Assembly: GCA_934271365.1 (NCBI GenBank)
Contig: CAKQRI010000001.1
Location: forward strand, 62,001 to 126,000
DNA: 64,000 nt
Direction: 5' to 3'
DNA from: an uncultured Spirochaetales bacterium
GTDB lineage: Bacteria; Spirochaetota; Spirochaetia; Sphaerochaetales; Sphaerochaetaceae
The translations under genes were made by a program, and so were the position numbers. Shown in pieces: positions 17,551 to 26,930 of this stretch. The notes beneath the pieces were generated by a model. The model made no database searches. It saw only the letters and a program-made list of their open reading frames with translations, and was not told the origin of the DNA. Each line of letters opens with the position of its first letter. Positions within the stretch are counted from its first letter, which is position 1.

Positions 17551-17681
17551 TCATTTTCCTTCTGCACTCAGCTCAGTTATCATTTTCCTGAATTGGCGTG
17601 AGTACTTCTTTGGCATATGAACCTCCATCGGGGGGCATTATACCCTTGCGCTTATCTGTCTACTATAAAGGTTCCCCAACA
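17551..17681 (-). mobile_element. remnant of the left end of an IS3-type insertion sequence
   Basis: On the minus strand, 17616-17551 encodes MPKKYSRQFRKMITELSAEGK before a stop, which resembles the N-terminus of IS3-family OrfA transposases. It has a GGAGG Shine-Dalgarno just upstream and a TATAAT box further out. The sequence beginning TGTTGGGGAACC at 17681 looks like an IS terminus. The rest of the transposase is gone, so this is a fossil. Confidence 0.5.
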
Positions 17682-17692
17682 TTAAATTCTGT

Positions 17693-17720
17693 TTGACAAA
17701 ATCAAACGGGGGGGTATGTT
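17693..17720 (+). promoter_or_regulatory. promoter of the lipoprotein gene
   Basis: TTGACA (17693-17698, perfect consensus) and TATGTT (17715-17720) with a 16-nt spacer. The spacer ends in a run of seven G residues directly before the -10 box. The run could vary in length by slippage and so alter promoter strength. The Shine-Dalgarno AGGGGAA lies about 6 nt before ATG 17742. Confidence 0.6.
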
Positions 17721-17741
17721 TGAAAGAAATAGGGGAATGAT

Positions 17742-19004
17742 ATGAAAAAAATTTTTATTATCAGTATGCTTCTTTTAGTTCTTTTCTGTTTTTCTTCATG
17801 TATTGCAGATAGCATTAAGGATTTAGATGGTACGGAAAATACAGGCAATTCAGAGATTGTGGTTCTTGATTTTGCAGAAGGCTCAGCAGCACTGAGAGGC
17901 ATGACTAAGTTCCCTGATGATATTCCATTCAATGATACTAAATATGGAAAAGAAGAGAGCTTTGGCATGACATATGGATTCTGGATATCATGTGGCATAA
18001 TGAGAAGCCTTCCTGTTATTCCTAGTATTACAAGTGTAAATACAGATGTTAAAACTTATGTCAAATCATTTGAAAATAAGAAACTGTATGGATTCGGGTT
18101 CCCGCTTGGGGTAGAGGATGCTTACGTAACAGAAGATGGAATATACATCAGATACTCAATTGAAGAAGATGATAGAAAGGTTGGCCAGATTGAGTACTAT
18201 TATTCTATAAAAGCGAGGAAGTTCTCTTATCGTGAAATTGTTTCACCAATGCTTGGATCAAAAGGTGGTGATAATATAATTGTGTTTGAGCTATTTGATG
18301 TGCCAGTAACAAAAGGGATTAAGGGCTTATCATTCAAGGTGGGAGAACTTTATGACAATGGGTCTGTATTTAACTTCTATGATGTTTTGTGTACTGTAAA
18401 TCAAGAATTGGAAAATTCCGAAAAAGTGCGTTCAGTTTCATTAGTACAGTTAGAAATGCATATGAAATATGATAGCAATACTGTTGATGCTGCAAGTTTA
18501 GGAGAGAGAACTATCAATGATATACCATTAGGTAAGGAATTCGATATTTCAGATAGAAAAAACAGCATGAATTATGATGAGTCTATTGATTTGCTGCAAA
18601 TCTTATTTGATGGCAGATTATTCAGTGATAATCAGAAAATCAGAACAATTGATGATTTCAATGCAACGGCCATCAAATTGAAGGATTTTGATAACTACGA
18701 ACATATAAATAGGGACGTTATATATTACCCATCCTCATTTAACCTGAAGAAGAAAAAAGCCGCATCAGTAATGAACTCTGATGTCACGTATGATAGGCTG
18801 CAATTCTCTTTTCCTGATGTAGCAGTTAAGGCATTCCGTGATTGTTGATATGAAATAAGCGAAGTAAGAGATAATGCGACGGATGAAGAAAGGACGAAGA
18901 TACTTGATGATTTTATAGTGTCTCTATTTGGAAAGCTGGATTTCCCTCAGTCTGTAATTGATGATAGAAGGACTATTGTTAAGGATAGCTATCCGAGCAT
19001 TTGA
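17742..19004 (+). pseudogene. lipoprotein gene interrupted by one in-frame TGA
   Basis: The product starts with a lipoprotein signal peptide (MKKIFIISMLLLVLFCFSSC, lipobox Cys20). It runs for 368 residues of unrecognised, Asp/Lys/Tyr-rich sequence to TGA 18846-18848. The same frame then continues without a break for 51 more codons (YEISEVRDNATDEERTK to YPSI) and stops at 19002-19004. The continuation has normal codon composition, so the intact gene would encode about 420 residues, with TGA probably replacing TGG. It is either a recent nonsense mutation or a truncated but functional lipoprotein. No domain is recognised. It lies next to an IS remnant and other damaged genes. Confidence 0.6.
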
Positions 19005-19050
19005 GAAAAAGCAAAAGCATCCTGTTCTCCTCATCAGATACAGGATGCTT
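19004..19050 (-). terminator. terminator for the leftward lyase/ABC operon
   Basis: An 11-bp perfect stem (19015-19025 with 19040-19050) around a 14-nt loop. Read leftward, it is followed by TTTTGCTTTTTC. It lies 22 nt past the stop of the FG-GAP gene and overlaps the stop of the convergent lipoprotein frame, so the stem may also slow rightward transcription. Confidence 0.75.
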
Positions 19051-19071
19051 CTGTTAGGAAAGAGAAGTGCT

Positions 19072-21087
19072 TTATTTCTCTTTAGAAAATCTTGGGAATG
19101 AATATTCTCCTCTATAGTTAGAAGAATTGTAATGAGGGTATTTTATAGGATGATATACTCCTTTAGGAGTTTCTTCAGATTTTCTGTCCTGAGTATATAT
19201 ATACATCTGCTTTCTATCCCATAATACAATCTCATCACGGCAATCACCAGTGATGTCTATTACTTCAGAGCAGAGCGTAGGGTGTCCATCATCTGGGAAC
19301 TTTACAACGATGTCTCCATCTCCATCCATAAGTCCGCCTTTTTCTGCATCTCCATTCAGCATTATAAGATCCTTTCCCGAGCCATCCCAGTTCACAGGGG
19401 CAAGTGTGTTTCCATTTATAAGCATTTCCTTATGCCATAGCTCATTTCCATTGCAGTCATGCATATAAACAATAGCATTGTTTCCCTAATATGTTGTTGT
19501 GCATATCTCAAGGCCTTTGAGTTCTGGAATATAGTTACCGACACTGATTCTCTGTCCATGGCCATTAATGTCTTTAATTAATATGTTCCCCTCAGAATCA
19601 AGAATCATGAAGCCTTCCCAGCCAGATACTATAGCAATAGTATCTTTACCATCATCTTTTATGTCACCTATGATAATCTCATCTGTATGGTCCTTGGTTA
19701 TAGGGAGAGACCAGATCAGCTTGCCATCATGATCTACTAGATTATAGCAGCTGAAGATCTCATCTTTCCCATCTCTGTCGATATCATAGCTGAAAGGGAA
19801 ATGCCCAGTATTGTATTTTGAGAACTTCCATTTCAGGTTAAGGTCTTTATCATAGATCCATAGTCTAGAATATCTATCCTTTATTAGGATATCAGTTGGT
19901 CTTTCATTTCCCGATACATTGACTATTCTTATTGCATCTACATTCAGTCGTTTGAATGCATATTCCTTGAACTCCAGTCCACACATTCCTTCTGTCGGCT
20001 CAATATTCTCAGGTGTATTAATTGATTTGATTATCTTTCCTGTCTCACCATCTAGAATGAACAGCTTGAAATCCCATGATGCAATGACTTCATCTTTTCC
20101 ATCTCCATTTATATCGTAGATCTGAAAAGGCAGATCCGTTGTCAGATATATTACATCCTCATCATCTCTTGGCGTTCCGATCTGCCATAATATCTCTCCT
20201 GTATTCAGGCTAACAGCAGTCATTGCACTTATAAAATGATATCTATCTTTATATATGCGCCTTTGGTGCTGGCAGATTATGAAGAACAGCTCGTCTGTTC
20301 CTGACAGATGGCCAAAGCGTATCTGTCTTCCAGCTCCGAAATTTCCAAGGTCTATCTTTTTATAAAGCTGGGGCTGAGGGTACATTGATCTTTTCTGTTC
20401 AATCTTAGAATCCCGTTCTTTTCTCCGTGCTTCTAAATCTTTATATTCGATAGCACTTGCTTCTACTTTTACATATTCATACTGTGTTGGCATTGTTGCA
20501 GATAGGGCGATACAGCCATAGCTATATTCTCTGTCTTCAGCATCTAAAACCAGCTTGTCATTTATGTAGCATCTGATTGAACAGCCTTTTAATTCAGCTT
20601 TCATTGTGTAAAAGTCATCTGCAGACCATTTAAAAGGAGCTTCAGCGATTGTGATTCTGTTAGTTTTGACCACTTTCTGGAGAATTACCTTATCTTTAAT
20701 CAGAAATAGACAGTAATGCATCATGCTGGTCTGGTAGCGGAAGAGAAATCCGCAGATATCAGTATCGATAAATGGTCTAAGCTTTACAGTCGCAGTATAG
20801 TCTGTCCAGTCTTCTTCTCCTGCTCGGAGTGCAGGTATTGCCCCTTTTTCCTTTGGGTGGCAGATTCTCATCTGTTCCATGAAATGATTTCCATCCATAG
20901 ATGAAGTCACTATCCATGATGGACCTTTGTAATCCCAGTTGGTTATTGGATCATACCAATTTCCATGGTAACCATCTTCTATGACGGTATGATATTCTCC
21001 CATTGCAGAATGATCATGGTCATAAGGAAAAGGGCCAATGTGGAAATCAGAGAAATCCTCGTTTAGCAAAATATATTTATTTGTCAT
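19072..21087 (-). pseudogene. FG-GAP/beta-propeller rhamnogalacturonan-lyase-like gene with in-frame TAG
   Basis: The frame encodes about 670 residues: an N-terminal jelly-roll-like domain (ALRAGEEDWTDYTATVKL, FLFRYQ) and a beta-propeller built from FG-GAP/calcium-loop repeats (DINGDGKDEV, DIDRDGKDEI, DGDGDIV, DITGDCRDEI), as in PL11-type rhamnogalacturonan lyases. There is no signal peptide. A single TAG (19486-19488) interrupts it in TTTY*GNNAIVY, where TGG (Trp) is expected from the family pattern. Downstream sequence remains in frame to 19072. The gene follows two CUT1 permeases, which supports a role in pectin-type oligosaccharide use. It is probably inactivated, unless the amber codon is suppressed. 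Confidence 0.65.
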
Positions 21088-21105
21088 TTTAACTCCTTAT
21101 TCAGT

Positions 21106-22005
21106 TTAGCCTTTAATGCTTCCTAACAGTGTTCCTCTTGTGAAGTATTTCTGAATGAATGGATAAGCAATAATCATAGGAATAGCTGACATGAAGACAG
21201 ATGCAGCTTTGATTGCTTCAACCGGTGCACTTCCAAAAGCTCTGGCTTCAACGAACTCATTCATGCCAGAAGCAAGAAGGATATTTCTGAGAAGAATAGG
21301 AAGAGGTCTCAGATAATCTTTAGTCAGATATAGCATAGGTCTCATATAATCGTTCCAGAAAGCAACTCCATAATAAAGTCCTATAGTCATTATGATGGCC
21401 TTTGAGAGTGGAAGTATGATTCTGAATAAGATCTGTAGCTCGTTGCATCCATCAATTGATGCACTCTCTCTGAGCTCATTAGGGATTCCTTCAAAGAAAG
21501 ATTTCATTATCAGACAGTTATAAGTTCCAATACATACAGGAAGGAAAACTGATGCAAGATGGTTTGTTAGCTTCATCTGTGCAACTAATATGTAAGTAGG
21601 AATGATTCCGACATTGAACACATATGGAATCAGGACAAATATCGTAATCAGCTTCCGTCCTCTCAGATCCTTTACAGATAATCCATAGGCTAAAGGTATA
21701 GTCAGCAGCAAAGAGCAGAATACTCCGCCTACGAGAATCTTTATTGAATTTGCAAATGCCAGAAGAAATCCATTATTCCCTAGAAGAGCAGTATATGCAT
21801 CAAATGACCATTCAAATGGGGATAAGAACATTCCTTCAATATATGTTCCAATGAAATCTGCTGGCCTGAATGATAATGTAAGAGTGCTCCATAATGGGAT
21901 AATTAGAATCAGCAGTAGAAGGCACATCAGTATATTAACAATAATATTGAATCCTCTATCTGCAGCTGTTAGCTTAACCGTAATTGATTCTGATTTCTTT
22001 TTCAT
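21106..22005 (-). CDS. CUT1 sugar ABC permease, YtcP/LplC type
   Basis: A 299-residue inner-membrane permease with six hydrophobic segments and the MalG-type EAA loop (RESASIDGCNELQILFRIILPLSKAI). The C-terminus PMIIAYPFIQKYFTRGTLLGSIKG is characteristic of YtcP/LplC-type subunits. These pair with YteP/LplB to import complex oligosaccharides such as rhamnogalacturonan fragments. It overlaps the upstream permease by 32 nt, so the two are co-translated. No ATPase is encoded in the locus; CUT1 systems of this type commonly share a MsmX-like ATPase encoded elsewhere. Confidence 0.9.
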   Translation of the reverse strand: MKKKSESITVKLTAADRGFNIIVNILMCLLLLILIIPLWSTLTLSFRPADFIGTYIEGMFLSPFEWSFDAYTALLGNNGFLLAFANSIKILVGGVFCSLLLTIPLAYGLSVKDLRGRKLITIFVLIPYVFNVGIIPTYILVAQMKLTNHLASVFLPVCIGTYNCLIMKSFFEGIPNELRESASIDGCNELQILFRIILPLSKAIIMTIGLYYGVAFWNDYMRPMLYLTKDYLRPLPILLRNILLASGMNEFVEARAFGSAPVEAIKAASVFMSAIPMIIAYPFIQKYFTRGTLLGSIKG

Positions 22006-22999
22006 TCAGATGCTCCTGAAATAATGAAGATTCACTTGCTTTCTTAGAGAAGTAATTAGAGGCAAATAGAAGAGCCATTCCAATTACTCCTTTGAATATT
22101 CCCGCTGCAGTTGCTAGTGAGAATTTCCCATCAAGAAGTCCCTGTCGATATACCCAGGTATCAATGATGTCTGCAACATTGTAAACAGCAGGTGAGTAGA
22201 GCATGAAAATCTGATTGAATCCTGCATCTAGGATTGTTCCGATTTTGAGCAACAAAACTGTGACGATTACAGGCCTGATTGAAGGCAGTGTGATATTCCA
22301 GGTGCGCTGCCAGCTGTTTGCACCTTCTACCATTGCTGCTTCAAATAGTGATGTGTCTATGCCCATTAGCGCTGCTATGAATATTATTGCAGACCAGCCC
22401 ATTTCCTTCCATGCATCAGAGAAGATGACAAGCCATGGGAATATAGATGAATTGGTAAGGAAATCGATTGCTTTTCCTCCGCACATCTTTATGAAACCAT
22501 TTACGATTCCATCAGAAGGCGAGAATAAGGAAAGAAGGATTCCATACATGATAACCCAGGAAAGAAAGTGCGGAAGATAAGCCAGTGTCTGAACAGCTTT
22601 TCTAAGCCATTTGATTCTACATTCATATATGGATATTGCAAGTACGATAGATAGTGGAAGGCTTATTATGAGTTTTCCAAAACTGTAGAACAGAGTGTTT
22701 CTTATAATTGGCCAGAAGTAGTAGGATTTTATAAATCCTTTGAAATTATCTAATCCTACCCATGGTGCTTGAGTGATTCCATAACGGACTGATTTGAAAT
22801 CTCTGAATGCAATCTGCGCATTCCACATAGGAATATATTTAAAGATGAAATATACAATCAGAGGAACTATCAGAATGAGATATATACCTTTTTGCCGGTT
22901 AAGGTCTTTTCTTAGCTGTTTCCAGTATCCATTCCCTGCTTTTGCTTTCTTATCAGGATTGATAGCTGTACTAATATCAGCACATTTCTCTTTCCCCAT
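21974..22999 (-). CDS. CUT1 sugar ABC permease, YteP/LplB type
   Basis: A 341-residue permease with the EAA loop EAAMVEGANSWQRTWNITLPSIRPVI and the N-terminal LILIVPLIVYFIFKYIPMWNAQIAFRDF typical of LplB/YteP proteins. I set the start at ATG 22999 because a strong Shine-Dalgarno (AAAGGAGG) lies 7 nt upstream. A longer frame from 23056 has no such signal. Its gene follows araC on the same strand and precedes the second permease. It appears intact, unlike its neighbours. Confidence 0.88.
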   Translation of the reverse strand: MGKEKCADISTAINPDKKAKAGNGYWKQLRKDLNRQKGIYLILIVPLIVYFIFKYIPMWNAQIAFRDFKSVRYGITQAPWVGLDNFKGFIKSYYFWPIIRNTLFYSFGKLIISLPLSIVLAISIYECRIKWLRKAVQTLAYLPHFLSWVIMYGILLSLFSPSDGIVNGFIKMCGGKAIDFLTNSSIFPWLVIFSDAWKEMGWSAIIFIAALMGIDTSLFEAAMVEGANSWQRTWNITLPSIRPVIVTVLLLKIGTILDAGFNQIFMLYSPAVYNVADIIDTWVYRQGLLDGKFSLATAAGIFKGVIGMALLFASNYFSKKASESSLFQEHLNEKEIRINYG

Positions 23000-23097
23000 A
23001 ATCGTGCCTCCTTTGAAGCAGTATAATGGGAACCTACGAAAAGCATTGTTATACAAATGGGTTTTATCTGTTGATTTTTTTCGTAGGTTAATACGAA

Positions 23098-23897
23098 TCA
23101 GTAATCAGTTCTTATCGTGTTTTTTATTGTGGCAGAATAGTCTGAAGGAGACATCCCTGATTCTTCTTTAAATAGCCTAGAGAAGTATTTGATATGGATA
23201 ATTCTGTATGCTGGATCATCTTCTTTGCTTCTGAAAGCTTTATCTTATTTACATAATTCACTGTCGAGATCCCAAGCTCTTTTCGTATTATGCGATATAG
23301 ATAATCTCTGTTGTAGCCGCTACCTGTAGCAAGGTCATACATTGTTATTTTCTTATCTAGATTTCTATAAATATACTCAGTAACAGCATCAATCACTGGT
23401 GAATTCTTATGAGTCTGCTTTGTTGGAATATCATTCGATATAGGGTTATACCCCTTATCTCCAATATTCTCTCTTTCCATTAAAATCAGGCATTTATGAA
23501 GTAATAAAGTACTCATCTCTTTATATTGTAGATGTTTGTATTGTCCTTCCATGACAATCTCAGAGAATAACCTGAAGAATTGCCCATCATCAGTGATGAT
23601 ATTGCTGAACTTATCAATTAGAGATGAAAGCTCTTTATTATCTGCGATGAATTTTATTTCTAATGTATCCATTCCGCCTGTAGACTCAACAGTGAAGCTG
23701 TGGTAATCATTCTGCTTTACAAGTACAAGAGCTCCTTTGCTTGCGGTTATATGCTTATTGTTGATCTGGATATCTGCCTCCCCATTGTATATGAGCTGCA
23801 GCTGATAGTCATATAAGTGCTGATGATTTGGAACTCCACCGCCTTTTCTATAATGAAACCTTCCAGAGAATGTTATGTGTCCTTCCATCATTATCAC
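23098..23897 (-). pseudogene. AraC-family regulator with a deletion/frameshift in its DNA-binding domain
   Basis: An AraC/XylS regulator with an N-terminal cupin sensor (PNHQHLYDYQLQLIYNGEADI) and C-terminal HTH (KKITMYDLATGSGYNRDYLYRIIRKELGIS). After KKMIQHTELSIS the frame runs into nonsense and stops at 23124. The second HTH, YFSRLFKEESGMSPSDYSATI, lies in another frame and ends at 23098. The dozen or so residues normally joining these segments are missing, so a deletion whose length is not a multiple of three removed the second recognition helix and shifted the frame near 23190. It presumably once controlled the divergent binding-protein gene and the permeases. Confidence 0.7.
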
Positions 23898-24065
23898 CTT
23901 ATTCCTTGAATGGATATTGATTATGATTCTACAGTTCTGTGTAAAAGAGTTGTCAAGCTCGAGATACGAAATAGTACAAAAGTCACTGTTATTTGATGCA
24001 AATAGGCTTTTGGAATATGGTCTTAGACTTATTTACACCATGTTCTGAATAAAATAGGAGGAGAA

Positions 24066-25640
24066 ATGAAAAGAACATTAAGTATTCTTTTTGTATTGAT
24101 GCTTGTTTCTGCGTCGATGCTGCTTGCAAATGGCACAGTGGAAAAATCCCAGAAAAGTAAGGATAATGGTCTTGTAGATATCGAGCTGTGGTATACAGCC
24201 TCAGCTTCAGAAGCTGGTCCGCTTCCAGATGATTGGGTAGGCTATGATATCATCAGAGATAAATTCGGTATCAATCTTAAGGCATATTCGCTGCCATCTA
24301 ATCCTAATGATCAGGATGTTAAAATCAGAACTGCAATGGCTGCAAATGAGCTTCCTGATTTCTTCGTAGTAAGCAGACCTGTATGGATTGATCTAGTAAA
24401 AGCAGGACTTGTTGCTGATGTGACAGATTGCTATGCAAAGATGCCTCATAGAACAGAAATCATGTTTGATGATGACGCAATAGCTTATTCTTCTATGGAT
24501 GGAAGAAGCTATGGATTCTCAACACCATCATCTATTTCAAAGAACGAAGGATTTGTAATCAGAAAGGACTGGCTGGATAAGCTAGGATTGGATATTCCTA
24601 AGACTACAGATGAGCTTTTTGATGTAATGTATGCATTTACATATAATGATCCAGATGGAAATGGCAAAGATGATACATATGGTTTCGGTGCATTTGTAGA
24701 GACAGGGACTTCCTATGAGATTTACCCGGGAAGACGCTTTGAGCCAATCCTAGGTGCTTTCAGCTCAGAAGGAACATGGGATATGACAGCTGATAACTTT
24801 GGTCTGCAGATCAGACAGCCTGAGTACTATGATTTCATGGTATATCTAAAGAAGATGATTGATGCCGGAGTTATTGATCCAACCTGGATGGCATATAAGA
24901 AGGACGATTTCAGAGCTTCTTGGAAACAGGGTAAATTCGGAATTATGAGAGAGAATGGCGGAGCTCTTCATGGAGAGAACAACTATGCTCCATTTGATAA
25001 GAACTTCCCGGATGGAGATTGGATTGTAATAGATCCTCCTACAGGTCCTTGCGGACATTCTTCAGTTGGTCCTTCTGTTAGGAATATGTGAATCTGGAGC
25101 GTAAGTGCAGATGCTGCAGATGCAGGAAAGCTTGATAAAATCTGTGAGCTGTTTGAATGGATGAGCTACGGAGAAGGCTATATCCTATGCTGCTGGGGAC
25201 AGGAAGGAATCAACTTTGTATACAATAAGGAAGGTCTTCCTGTATCAACAAGAGATGGAGTGGGATTCAACGAGCCAAATGGCCGTCCATATATCCAGCT
25301 CAGACCTATGGCTCTCAACTATAAGAGTGATTTCGAGCTCAAGAGTGTGTACACAACATTTACAGCAAAGACTTCAGGTAAGGTTCTGAGCCCGTTATGG
25401 ACAATCCAGGATATGCAGACTAGGAAGTGGACCAATGCAATGGGTGAGGATAGTATGCCTCTTCCAGATACTGATCTGAAGACATTCTATGAGCAGGGCA
25501 TTGCAGAATTCCTCACAGGTAAGAGAGAGCTCAATGAGAAGAACTGGAAAGAGTTGGTAGCTCAGCTTGATAAGATGGGTGCTGCAGATTGGGAAAAGAG
25601 AGGCTATGAATATGCAAAGGAGAACGGATATTTGAAATAA
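24066..25640 (+). pseudogene. sugar ABC solute-binding protein gene with in-frame TGA
   Basis: An LplA/YtcQ-type extracellular solute-binding protein of 524 codons. The signal peptide MKRTLSILFVLMLVSASMLLANG is typical of spirochaete binding proteins. A calcium-loop-like DPDGNGKDD and many Trp/Tyr residues fit a family-1 binding protein. The frame is cut by TGA 25089-25091 after SVGPSVRNM and continues cleanly with IWSVSADAADAGK to TAA 25638-25640. TGG to TGA is the simplest explanation. A strong Shine-Dalgarno (AGGAGGAG) precedes ATG. It is transcribed divergently from araC. The truncated product would lack the C-terminal lobe, so the importer is probably inactive. Confidence 0.7.
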
Positions 25641-25673
25641 ATAGCCAGTGCATATCATTATTTTTATATCTTG

Positions 25674-25709
25674 ACTATCGCAAAGCAGAGATGTGATGCG
25701 ATAGTTTTT
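25674..25709 (+). terminator. intrinsic terminator after the solute-binding protein gene
   Basis: A 9-bp perfect stem (ACTATCGCA 25674-25682, TGCGATAGT 25697-25705) with a 14-nt loop, followed by TTTTT. It isolates the sugar-uptake locus from the next gene. Confidence 0.85.
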
Positions 25710-25732
25710 GTTGCTGCATCAATCGAAAAAAG

Positions 25733-25761
25733 TTGCGCCATTAAAGATTGCATACGATAAT
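25733..25761 (+). promoter_or_regulatory. promoter of the galactokinase-like gene
   Basis: TTGCGC (25733-25738) and GATAAT (25756-25761) with a 17-nt spacer, placed between the upstream terminator and ATG 25782. It would give a leader of about 14 nt. No clear Shine-Dalgarno is seen. Confidence 0.5.
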
Positions 25762-25781
25762 CTAATAAGTGATTAGCTTGT

Positions 25782-26930
25782 ATGAATGATATAGAGAAAC
25801 TCCATATGACGGAGTATGGTTCTGCTCCTGATACTATAGTCGAAGTCCCTAAGCCTGTGACATTGCTAGGTTCATTTTCTGACTATGTGGATGGTTTTTC
25901 ACTGATGTGTGCTATTTCTGATGGAATTGTCATATCAGCATCACTGCGTGAAGATAACAGCATCAGGATATATAACGCAGCAAAGCAGGATAAGAAGAAG
26001 TTCATTCTCAGCAGCATAAAATACCGACGAGAGGATAAATGGGCTAATGCTGTTAAGGCAACAGTTCTATCTTTCCAGTCTGCTGGCTATAAGTTAACTG
26101 GCATGAATATAGTCATAGCAGGTTCTGCATCCGCATATGGAGATGTTATGAATGCTATGATATTTGCAGGCCTTTCCTCTCTTATCAATGAATTATATGA
26201 GCTCAATCTTCCTCATGAAGAATTATTCATGCTTGCTAGAGGATCTGATGCATTCACCTCTGCATGCAGTGTGAAAGAGAGAGATCTGGTTGCAATATTC
26301 GAAAGTGAAGAGGATTCTCTTCTGTTTTTTGATCTTAATAAGAGAGAACATTCCAGGCTTGAAGGCTTTTCCTCTTTCTGTCCTGATGGATATATCCTGG
26401 ACTCTTCAATTCCATCATCTGTCATGATGCCTCTTCTCGAGGAATTCAGAAGCGATATAGTCCAGGTATTTGCATCTCTTCGCCAGGCCTTTCCGAAAGA
26501 GAGGAGCCTTCTGGCACTTTCTGAAAAGGAAATCAGGATGTATTCTGGCTGTCTTCCAGAACTAGATCGTCATTATATAGAGTATATCCTAGAAGAGAGC
26601 AATATAGCAAAAAAAGGATATGAGCTGTTCTTAAATGGTGATTTAAAGGGATTTGGCCATCTGCTTTCTCAGCAGCAGCGGAATCTTATAAATAAAGCAG
26701 AGCTTACAAGCCCTGAGACAGATTGGCTTGTAAAACGCGCGCAGGAGCTTCCCACAGTTCTTGGCATTGCGCAGATATCACTCGGAAAACCAGGTGTCAT
26801 GCTGGTCCTGATTGAATCAGATAGCGAGGTTGAATATACTAATCGCTTAGAAGAGTATGATAGAATCTTCGGCTTCCAGGCCGTACTTAGAAGATTCGCA
26901 CCTTCTGGTTCAATAAGGAAGATTAGCTGA
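25782..26930 (+). CDS. degenerate galactokinase-like GHMP-fold protein
   Basis: A 382-residue protein with the galactokinase architecture but altered signatures. The galactokinase signature appears as VPKPVTLLGSFSDYVDGFSLMCAI, lacking the expected Gly-Arg-x-Asn and GEHTDY residues. The ATP-binding loop GxGxSSSA is replaced by AGSASAYGDVMNAMI, and the C-terminal GAGFGG motif is not recognisable. Helical segments such as HYIEYILEESNIAKKGYELFLNGDLKGFGHLLSQQQRNL match the galactokinase C-terminal domain well. I infer a non-catalytic or re-purposed GHMP protein, perhaps a sensor. Its stop overlaps the surE start, so the two are coupled. Confidence 0.65.
   Translation: MNDIEKLHMTEYGSAPDTIVEVPKPVTLLGSFSDYVDGFSLMCAISDGIVISASLREDNSIRIYNAAKQDKKKFILSSIKYRREDKWANAVKATVLSFQSAGYKLTGMNIVIAGSASAYGDVMNAMIFAGLSSLINELYELNLPHEELFMLARGSDAFTSACSVKERDLVAIFESEEDSLLFFDLNKREHSRLEGFSSFCPDGYILDSSIPSSVMMPLLEEFRSDIVQVFASLRQAFPKERSLLALSEKEIRMYSGCLPELDRHYIEYILEESNIAKKGYELFLNGDLKGFGHLLSQQQRNLINKAELTSPETDWLVKRAQELPTVLGIAQISLGKPGVMLVLIESDSEVEYTNRLEEYDRIFGFQAVLRRFAPSGSIRKIS

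Noticed and set aside
23898..24065. Clear promoter for the solute-binding protein gene
   Set aside because: Candidate boxes (TTAGAC with TGAATA, TTGTCA with TAGTAC) either overlap the Shine-Dalgarno or match poorly, so none was listed.
25040..25140. Selenocysteine at the binding-protein TGA
   Set aside because: The family has no known selenoprotein or conserved Cys at this position, and I saw no convincing hairpin after the codon.
17742..25640. UGA read as Trp (alternative genetic code) as the reason for the in-frame stops
   Set aside because: Many intact genes in the window end with TGA at the expected place (rho, hydC, surE), and one of the three stops is TAG, so a code change cannot explain the set.
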